Part shown: positions 27,258 to 33,924 of the stretch, piece by piece | How the letters are laid out: every line of letters begins with the position of its first letter | Position numbering within the stretch: position 1 is the stretch's first letter | Assembly: GCA_903953815.1 (NCBI GenBank) | Contig: CAJBLA010000143.1 | Coordinates: 1 to 33,924, forward strand | Direction of reading: 5' to 3' | Source: an uncultured Bacteroidota bacterium | GTDB lineage: Bacteria; Bacteroidota; Bacteroidia; Chitinophagales; Chitinophagaceae | Length of the DNA stretch: 33,924 nucleotides | Notes under the pieces: generated by a model | What the model was told of the DNA's origin: nothing | The model's database searches: none | The model's input: the letters and a program-made list of their open reading frames with translations, nothing else | Made by a program: the position numbers and the translations under genes

Positions 27258-27926
27258 ATGGGACTATTTGATTTTTTCAAGAAAAAAGATGCTAATTTTT
27301 TTATTGATAACGATCCTGAATTGCAAAAACTCGATGCAGAAATAAGGGATATAAACAAAGGAGTAAATGAAATAGTCAAAAATGACAAAGAACTAAATAA
27401 TCTCTTAGAAAGGCATGGATTTCATAGCGATGATTCAATACCAGAATTCAAAAACTCTCAAGAAGCTATAATTTATGTCAATAAGATAAAAGAAGAGTTT
27501 TTTTTAAAATTAAATAGTTCAAAAGAGCAAAAATATCTATCTGAATATCTACACGACTCTATTAAAGACTTATTTGAAGAAGCAAAAATTGAGCAATATT
27601 TTGGTGATGATTATGCAGAAGGTTGGAAAGAATTTATTAAAGAAAATGATTTAATTATTGAGCGTGAAAAAGAAATGATTTTAAAATACAATTTTGATAA
27701 AGGAAGTAAAATCTCCCAACAGGAAATATGGATAGATATGGAAAGTAGCGAATTAGAAGATAGTAGAGGATATCCTGATAAAAAAGAACTTACAGAATCT
27801 GAAGACGATGCGTCTTATGAAACATGGACTTATGGTAATAAATTATCTGGATCACATTTTCATTTAAGAAACGGCTTTTTAATAAAATTTGTAGATAGGA
27901 AAGAACCAAAAAATCGATTTTATTAA
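27258..27926 (+). CDS. Hypothetical protein (222 aa)
   Basis: Charged N-terminus; C-terminal SRGYPDKKEL...YETWTYGNKLSGSHFHLRNGFLIKF. Confidence 0.75.
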   Translation: MGLFDFFKKKDANFFIDNDPELQKLDAEIRDINKGVNEIVKNDKELNNLLERHGFHSDDSIPEFKNSQEAIIYVNKIKEEFFLKLNSSKEQKYLSEYLHDSIKDLFEEAKIEQYFGDDYAEGWKEFIKENDLIIEREKEMILKYNFDKGSKISQQEIWIDMESSELEDSRGYPDKKELTESEDDASYETWTYGNKLSGSHFHLRNGFLIKFVDRKEPKNRFY

Positions 27927-28051
27927 AACGGTTTAAAATTTAAGTAGCCATTTAAATACATCCCCGGCAAGGTCACGATCCATGTTTTAGATTTTTTGTT
28001 GGGAAACAGGGGCAAATTGAGGACAAGCAATAAAAATATACAAAATGACCT

Positions 28052-28080
28052 TAGCTCAATGACTTGCATTCCATGAGCTA
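28052..28080. terminator. Possible bidirectional hairpin between convergent genes
   Basis: TAGCTCA (28052-28058) and TGAGCTA (28074-28080); 7-bp stem, 15-nt loop. Confidence 0.3.
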
Positions 28081-28098
28081 TAAAAATTCCATAATGTG

Positions 28099-29493
28099 CT
28101 ACTTAACAATAATATCTTTAACTGCTCTAGCCATACATTTTGGAATTTTATTTGGCGCTATGTCTTGTTGATTAAAACTAAATTGAATGGGTTCAATAAC
28201 ATTAAAATCGTCCCACTCGCGATTGCCTTCCAAAACATCTGAAATATTATCATCTGTCATATAACTTGTTTTTAAACTTGTCCCCCAATAACTAGTATTA
28301 AAAAATCCTCCAATAAAATCCTTGTTTTGATATAATGTATTCAATTCATCTTTGGTTGGTAATCTCCAACCTTTACCTAATGCATTACAAGCTTTATTGG
28401 CATCATCCCAATTCATTTCTTCAGGAAAATCATATTGTGCAACTTCTAAAATATCCATTTTGAATGGCGTGCCTATAATATTATTAGGTGCCTTAACGGC
28501 ACGAACATATTTCTGAAATCTCTTACCGTAATAGGTGGTCCTATTCGGATTTTTTTTGAAATGATTAAACGCTGACAAGCACTTATCATACTCGGTAGAA
28601 CTCCAATAGTTCCAATCACCTAAACAGCAGGTCTTATCTTTATTAAAATATAAATTTTTCAATTCTTCTTCAGTTGGTAACCTCCAACCATTAGCGAGTG
28701 AAGCACATGCTGATTCAGCGCTTTGCCAACTCATTTTTTCAGGAAAATCATATTGTGCAACTTCTAAATTGTCAATTTTAATTGGTGTTCCAATAATATC
28801 ATTAGGTGATGATATAATAGATGGTGCTTCTTTTGGTTCAAGATCCCCCCTAACGGCAAGAACTTTTTTAGTATGGAGTCTACTGCAATGATTATGTTCA
28901 CAATGCCTCATTGACATGGCAAATGCGCCGGTATCGGATTGTGTTGAGGAACTCCAATAACTCCCCTCATTCAGAGAATCGCCAAACTGGTCTTTATATT
29001 TATATAAAATACTTAATTCAAATCTTGTTGGTAATCTCCAACCATTAGCGAGTGAAGCACATGCTGCTTCAGCATCAGTCCAATTCACTTCTTGAGGAAA
29101 ATCATATTGTGCAACTTCTAAATTATCAATTTTGAATGGCGTACCAATGATATCAATAGAACTTTTCATTTTAACCAATCGCACATAAAATGAATTCTCT
29201 GAACTAAAATTTTGACCTTGAAATCCGGCATGCTCATCTTTCCCAAAAGATTGAATGCATTGTCCATTAGACTCAAATGTAGAGGACCAGTAAACCGGAT
29301 ATTTTATTATGCCATCTTGATCTATAATCGTTTCGGCAAATCCGCCAATTTTAGCCCTTTTGATAAAAATATAATTCAACTCATCTTTTGTAGGTAATCT
29401 CCAACCTTCCTTAATTTTTTGAAGATTAACAATTTCGTTATAAGGTAGATAACCTTCATCATGTTGGTCAATAAGTAAATATATAAAGCTCAT
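28099..29493 (-). CDS. DUF1566/FISUMP-type protein with four tandem GWRLPT units
   Basis: Four GWRLPTxxEL motifs, three IIGTPxKIDNLEVAQYDFP-type blocks, repeated YWSST. Confidence 0.88.
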   Translation of the reverse strand: MSFIYLLIDQHDEGYLPYNEIVNLQKIKEGWRLPTKDELNYIFIKRAKIGGFAETIIDQDGIIKYPVYWSSTFESNGQCIQSFGKDEHAGFQGQNFSSENSFYVRLVKMKSSIDIIGTPFKIDNLEVAQYDFPQEVNWTDAEAACASLANGWRLPTRFELSILYKYKDQFGDSLNEGSYWSSSTQSDTGAFAMSMRHCEHNHCSRLHTKKVLAVRGDLEPKEAPSIISSPNDIIGTPIKIDNLEVAQYDFPEKMSWQSAESACASLANGWRLPTEEELKNLYFNKDKTCCLGDWNYWSSTEYDKCLSAFNHFKKNPNRTTYYGKRFQKYVRAVKAPNNIIGTPFKMDILEVAQYDFPEEMNWDDANKACNALGKGWRLPTKDELNTLYQNKDFIGGFFNTSYWGTSLKTSYMTDDNISDVLEGNREWDDFNVIEPIQFSFNQQDIAPNKIPKCMARAVKDIIVK

Positions 29494-29825
29494 AAACTAT
29501 AATATTAAAGGGACTAGCAGTTAATGAATATAATAATAAATTATATACCTAAAGAATACAAATAAAATATTTGATTGGTTTGAACGATAAGATAGACACT
29601 TTCATAATTAATTCTATTTGGATGAACTTCGAATAGAATCGAGACAGCGATACATAAATTCTTCATTTTGTTTAATTTTTAACATATATTTTTTATATTT
29701 GTTTAAACAAGTTTGATAGGGCAAATATGTAGTGATTATTGAAATATTAAAGAAATGATTAATTTTATAAAAAGAGTTTACATTAATTTGGCAAAAAATA
29801 ATTTATACAGATTTAAAAACATTTT

Positions 29826-31343
29826 ATGGGTAGAAAATTAACTTATTACGAAAGATCTCAAAGAGATAGAGAAAGAGAAGAGGAGCGTGAAGAAAAGGCT
29901 GCTGCTGTAGCAGAAAGAAGAGCTCATGCCAAAAGAGTACGTGAAAGGGAAGCGGCAGCGCTTGCTGCATCACGTGAAAAACAAGAAGAAGCAAAAATCA
30001 GAAATGCCAATAATGAAGTAGCAACTTATGATAAATTTATAAAAGGAATTACCAAATTACATCTAAGTCAAAGTATTACAAATTATAAAAGATTTAATGA
30101 CGAATTTCAACTCGTATCTAAATTTGATAGTAGTGTTGTAAAGGAACCTACTCAACCTAAAATGGTTAAAGAATATATTTTTAAACCAAATGAATTTTCT
30201 TTTGAAACAAAAAAATTTCAATTTGGAAATGAAACTCAATTAAAAGAGTCAAAAGAATACATCAATTATAGTGCTGAACAATATTGTACAAAAATGAATA
30301 AATACAAACCAAGCGTTTTTGGTTGGATCCTGTATTTTATAATTTTGTTTCCTATAGCATTTTTACATTATTTAGTTGCTAAAAAGAATTTTTTCAAAAA
30401 ATCAAAATATAATGATTTTATCTCACTTCATGAATCTGAAGTTTCCAGACTGGAGTCTGAAAAAGAAACTAAACGAAGTGCATTTATGAAGGAACAAGAA
30501 GAAAAACGACAAAATGCATTAGAAAAATTTGAAAAAGAAGAAAAAGAAAGAAAAATTAAGGAACAAGAAAACTATGACAATAGTAAAAAAAATTACAACA
30601 TTCTATTAGAGAAGTACAATAAAGATTTAATTACATATAGAACTGAACTTGAACAAAAGAAACATACACACGAACAAAATGAGTTATTAAAAACAAAATG
30701 GTATAGTAACTTACTTATTGGAAATAAAGAGGCTGTTGAAGAAATGCTTGAACTTTTATTCCCAATAATTTTCGATTTAGACGCTGAATATGTGGATTCA
30801 GACCCATCTGAGATTGAAGTTGGGTTTAATGTGCTAAATAATAGTTCTGTAGATATAAGCATTAGTATTGATAAAGAATTGAAGTACGTACCTGAAGTTG
30901 GTTATAAATTAACAGCCTCAGGAAAAGAAGTTAGTGAATTTAATCTTACTCAAAAGGCTAAAAACGAATATACCAATGCTTGTATTTGTTCACTTACACT
31001 AGCCTATGTTAAAGCCGTTTTTGAATATTGTAAATCAATAGAAACCTTAAGAATAGAATTAACAATTCCAAGTACTAATAAAAAAACCGGCGAGTATGAA
31101 GATGAAGTACTTATATATTTAAACGCAAATAGATCAACTTATAATAAAATAGTGTATTCAAATATTGATCCAGTAGAAGCTATAACTAATTTTGATTGCG
31201 AATATAAACCTATTGAAAATCGTAAAAATAATATAGCATCTAAATTAGATAATGAAAATTTAATTTGGGCTACCAAAGAAGATACAGGCGTTGAAATAAA
31301 TGCGGTGATTAAGAGGGCATTTAAAAAACTTAATTATATGTAA
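29826..31343 (+). CDS. Coiled-coil membrane protein (505 aa)
   Basis: Highly charged N-terminus RERDREREEEREEKAAAVAERRAHAKRVREREAAA, TM-like FGWILYFIILFPIAFLHYLVA, second charged helix, globular C-terminus. Confidence 0.78.
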   Translation: MGRKLTYYERSQRDREREEEREEKAAAVAERRAHAKRVREREAAALAASREKQEEAKIRNANNEVATYDKFIKGITKLHLSQSITNYKRFNDEFQLVSKFDSSVVKEPTQPKMVKEYIFKPNEFSFETKKFQFGNETQLKESKEYINYSAEQYCTKMNKYKPSVFGWILYFIILFPIAFLHYLVAKKNFFKKSKYNDFISLHESEVSRLESEKETKRSAFMKEQEEKRQNALEKFEKEEKERKIKEQENYDNSKKNYNILLEKYNKDLITYRTELEQKKHTHEQNELLKTKWYSNLLIGNKEAVEEMLELLFPIIFDLDAEYVDSDPSEIEVGFNVLNNSSVDISISIDKELKYVPEVGYKLTASGKEVSEFNLTQKAKNEYTNACICSLTLAYVKAVFEYCKSIETLRIELTIPSTNKKTGEYEDEVLIYLNANRSTYNKIVYSNIDPVEAITNFDCEYKPIENRKNNIASKLDNENLIWATKEDTGVEINAVIKRAFKKLNYM

Positions 31344-31350
31344 ATAATTA

Positions 31351-31397
31351 TTAAACATACATTATTGAAAGTCAGCATTTCAATAATGTATGTTTAA
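31351..31397. repeat. Perfect 20-bp inverted repeat, 7-nt loop
   Basis: TTAAACATACATTATTGAAA gtcagca TTTCAATAATGTATGTTTAA. Confidence 0.92.
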
Positions 31398-31412
31398 AAC
31401 TATAATATTTAA

Positions 31413-31724
31413 ATGAGAACTTTTTTAGTTATAATAATACTTCTTTTAATCGGTGTATTTCCCGTAAATGCGCAAAAGGTTTATAAAACTTCCTTCAAAT
31501 CTGAAGCGGATAAAATCATATATGTTACCGAATTTAAATCCGAAGCAGATATCATAGTTTTTGATACTAAATTTAAATCTGAGGCTAAACCTTATTCTGG
31601 AATTTGGTTCTGGACAACATTCAAATCAGAGGCTGACTGGAAGGTATATTTCACTAAATTTAAATCTGAAGCAAACCTAAAAGTTTACTTCACCAAATTC
31701 AAAAGTGAAGCTGGGATGAAATAA
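31413..31724 (+). CDS. Secreted FKSEA-repeat protein (DUF6150-like)
   Basis: Signal peptide MRTFLVIIILLLIGVFPVNAQ then six FKSEA-containing repeats. Confidence 0.85.
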   Translation: MRTFLVIIILLLIGVFPVNAQKVYKTSFKSEADKIIYVTEFKSEADIIVFDTKFKSEAKPYSGIWFWTTFKSEADWKVYFTKFKSEANLKVYFTKFKSEAGMK

Positions 31725-31872
31725 AGACTAATTGCACTTTCATAACCATTCAATTGTCTCGATGTCAAAAAGGGGTCTATAGGTTGGTATAAAGCTATTT
31801 AAAGCCCATATCGAAGGTTTATGTATGTGGAAGCTCAGTGGAATCAAGTTAATATATCAGATTTAATAATGA

Positions 31873-32442
31873 TTATCTCCGAACTTTTGCTCTACGGCGA
31901 TTAGTCTGTTTTCCAAATCTTCCAATTAAACCCCCATTTTCATTCCTTTGCAACCCATATCTTAAAAATAATCCATAAAAGGTTTTCGTAAAATGGTTAG
32001 TTTCTCCAACTAAGTCAAAATTTCCAAAAATTGCTCCAATAGCTATATTATCAGCAACTTGAGCCATTAATGTTGTACTTATTTCAAACATCATTGGCGT
32101 TGAAGAATTAAAAACATGTCCAACTCCTAAAGCTAACTCACTGCTGAAAATACCAACTTGTGTTGCATTAAATGAAGTTCTCAATTGCGCATAAGTTGTA
32201 GTATCAGAAACTGAAAATCTGCCATATGCTAATCCTATATCCATTGGACCAAAAGTTTTACCAACTTCGAAATTTTGTACTAATTTTTCTTTATACTTAC
32301 CAATATCTATAGATGTCCCAATTGGACTTAATCTGAAATAATAAGGTTTTGAGGTTTTTGAAGTATCATTATTAACCGTCTGTGAAATTAGATTCGAATT
32401 TAAAAATAAAATAAAGAATGTTAGAATTAAATATTTTTTCAT
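31873..32442 (-). CDS. Secreted/outer-membrane-like hypothetical protein
   Basis: Signal peptide MKKYLILTFFILFLNSNLISQ; beta-rich glycine-containing body. Confidence 0.7.
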   Translation of the reverse strand: MKKYLILTFFILFLNSNLISQTVNNDTSKTSKPYYFRLSPIGTSIDIGKYKEKLVQNFEVGKTFGPMDIGLAYGRFSVSDTTTYAQLRTSFNATQVGIFSSELALGVGHVFNSSTPMMFEISTTLMAQVADNIAIGAIFGNFDLVGETNHFTKTFYGLFLRYGLQRNENGGLIGRFGKQTNRRRAKVRR

Positions 32443-32448
32443 GTTATA

Positions 32449-33072
32449 TTATTTTATAAAATCTATTGGATATGTAAGTTTATTCTTTAAATCTTTTAAT
32501 GAAATTCTTGCAACTGATCCCGATGAATCATTTTTAAATATTAAGGAATGTAGAATCAATCCAGTTTTTTTATTAATAACCACTTTCCAACAATATTCTG
32601 GTATAGCAATTTTCCCATTTATTTTTCGGTTTCCATATATAGCACCAACATAAATTCGTAATGGCCATTTTTTGCTTTCGTTTCTAATTGTTGTTTCCCA
32701 GGTTTTCCATACTCCTCTATTTAAATTAGGGTTTTGTGGGAAAACATTATACAAACTAAATGTTAACTTTTGAAAATCACTATTATAAGCAAAATCTTCA
32801 GCGTTAACTAAATGACCTTTATCAAAACCAGATTTTGCATAATCTTTATTTTTAGCACTGCCAATTTCCTCTTTAAATCTTAAATTTTTTCTAGAATAAT
32901 CCCCGCCACCATTATATAAATCATAAGATACATATAATGGCGCTTTTAAAGAATATGAAAAATAAGAAGTATAAATTTGCTTATTGATTACCTTATCAAT
33001 ATTTTGGCCAAATAAATGAAAGGATATTAATAAGTAAAGAAATAAAATGAATTTTTTCATGGATACTTTCAA
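32449..33072 (-). CDS. DNA/RNA non-specific endonuclease (NucA/EndoG-like), secreted
   Basis: Signal peptide; SGFDKGHLVNAEDF (DRGH-like) and YNVFPQNPNLNRGVWKTWE. Confidence 0.85.
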   Translation of the reverse strand: MKVSMKKFILFLYLLISFHLFGQNIDKVINKQIYTSYFSYSLKAPLYVSYDLYNGGGDYSRKNLRFKEEIGSAKNKDYAKSGFDKGHLVNAEDFAYNSDFQKLTFSLYNVFPQNPNLNRGVWKTWETTIRNESKKWPLRIYVGAIYGNRKINGKIAIPEYCWKVVINKKTGLILHSLIFKNDSSGSVARISLKDLKNKLTYPIDFIK

Positions 33073-33133
33073 TTTGTAAACAAAAAAAGATAATATATTA
33101 AAGATATGAAAAATACGTAATATATTTATAGGA

Positions 33134-33924
33134 ATGAAAGAAAGGGTACTATATAATTTGTGTAGGATTATGCTTGATAAAGAAAGTACTCAAATTTCTT
33201 TGGATCAATTATATGAGGATGAAGAAATTGGACATTATGTAAAGAATATACAAATTGATAGCCCATTTCAACAACTCATATTTTCTGGTATAATAACAAT
33301 AGTAAATAAAGGAGATGAAATTACAGTTAGTTTTACTGTAGAAGGATATTTTCACTTTACACTATCTAAATATTTGTATTCAATAGATAAGAATGAAGAT
33401 ATATTTGAAATTACTGATAAAATATACTCAAATTCAATTAATGGGCTTAATGAAGCTATAGCGTTGTATCTTAATATTTATATTCAAAAAGGAATTAATC
33501 ATTTTATACCGAAATTTATAGACAAATATCCAAATTGGACTAGAGCCAGTTCGCGCGTTTTAGCTCAGGATATAATGACAAATGGAGTTGGTTTAACAGA
33601 AACTATTTTAAAAGAAAAATCAGAAAGTGATATAATTGTACTTACAATGGTCATGGAATATTTTGAATACATCAATAAACCATTACCTAGTCAGCAACTT
33701 GCTAATTCTATCATTCAAATATTATTGCCTGAAAATATAAATGAATATGGGCTTATTTCCGAATGTATAAAATATTTAGAACAAGAAACTTTAGAAGTTT
33801 TTTACAAAAATTATATAAAATTTACTGAACAAAAACATGTTGTAAATGAAAATTTTATTAAGGTTTCCTATAAAATTGGAATTAATTTAGGAAAAGAAAT
33901 TCTTAAATATACATACAAAGACAA
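33134..33924 (+). CDS. Hypothetical protein, partial at right window edge
   Basis: Own translation from ATG 33134: MKERVLYNLCRIMLDKESTQISLDQLYEDEEIGHYVKNI...; open to the window end, absent from the ORF track. Confidence 0.75.
   Translation, partial: MKERVLYNLCRIMLDKESTQISLDQLYEDEEIGHYVKNIQIDSPFQQLIFSGIITIVNKGDEITVSFTVEGYFHFTLSKYLYSIDKNEDIFEITDKIYSNSINGLNEAIALYLNIYIQKGINHFIPKFIDKYPNWTRASSRVLAQDIMTNGVGLTETILKEKSESDIIVLTMVMEYFEYINKPLPSQQLANSIIQILLPENINEYGLISECIKYLEQETLEVFYKNYIKFTEQKHVVNENFIKVSYKIGINLGKEILKYTYKD

Noticed and set aside
29694-29701. TATATTTG -7-like box upstream of the 505-aa gene
   Set aside because: No TTG at suitable spacing and the region is very AT-rich, so chance match is likely.
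1-33924. CRISPR arrays, tRNA/rRNA genes, transposase or integrase
   Set aside because: No regularly spaced repeats, cloverleaf-like sequence or mobile-element protein seen by eye; not a formal search.

Overview
33.9 kb AT-rich window. Gene style (no Shine-Dalgarno, AT-rich leaders, TAnnTTTG-like -7 boxes) and protein families suggest Bacteroidota. It looks like an accessory island with no rRNA, tRNA, CRISPR array or recognisable transposase. Main content: (i) a partial DUF6717-like/VWA/Cys-rich operon at the left edge, whose first gene has an apparent 1-nt frameshift near its start; (ii) a TPR-like gene and an anchored small gene, followed by a frameshifted small 'KRALGI' ORF fused to a truncated copy of the FKSEA-repeat gene found intact at 31.4 kb; (iii) an SPFH protein and AAA ATPase with paired intergenic hairpins; (iv) a WYL regulator plus HEPN gene convergent with a tight six-gene operon (Mre11-like phosphoesterase, hookless YhaN/Rad50-like ATPase, Cas4-like/DEDD fusion nuclease of DUF2779 type, 5'-nucleotidase, HAD phosphatase, 716-aa unknown protein), which is the best candidate for an undescribed system; (v) a minus-strand run with a DnaB/RadA-fold ATPase lacking the Walker A lysine, an LRR-like protein and a caspase/CHAT-like protein; (vi) M23 peptidase, DUF1566-type repeat protein, coiled-coil membrane protein, FKSEA-repeat secreted protein and a DNA/RNA non-specific endonuclease. 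All family calls are by eye from motifs; no search was run.
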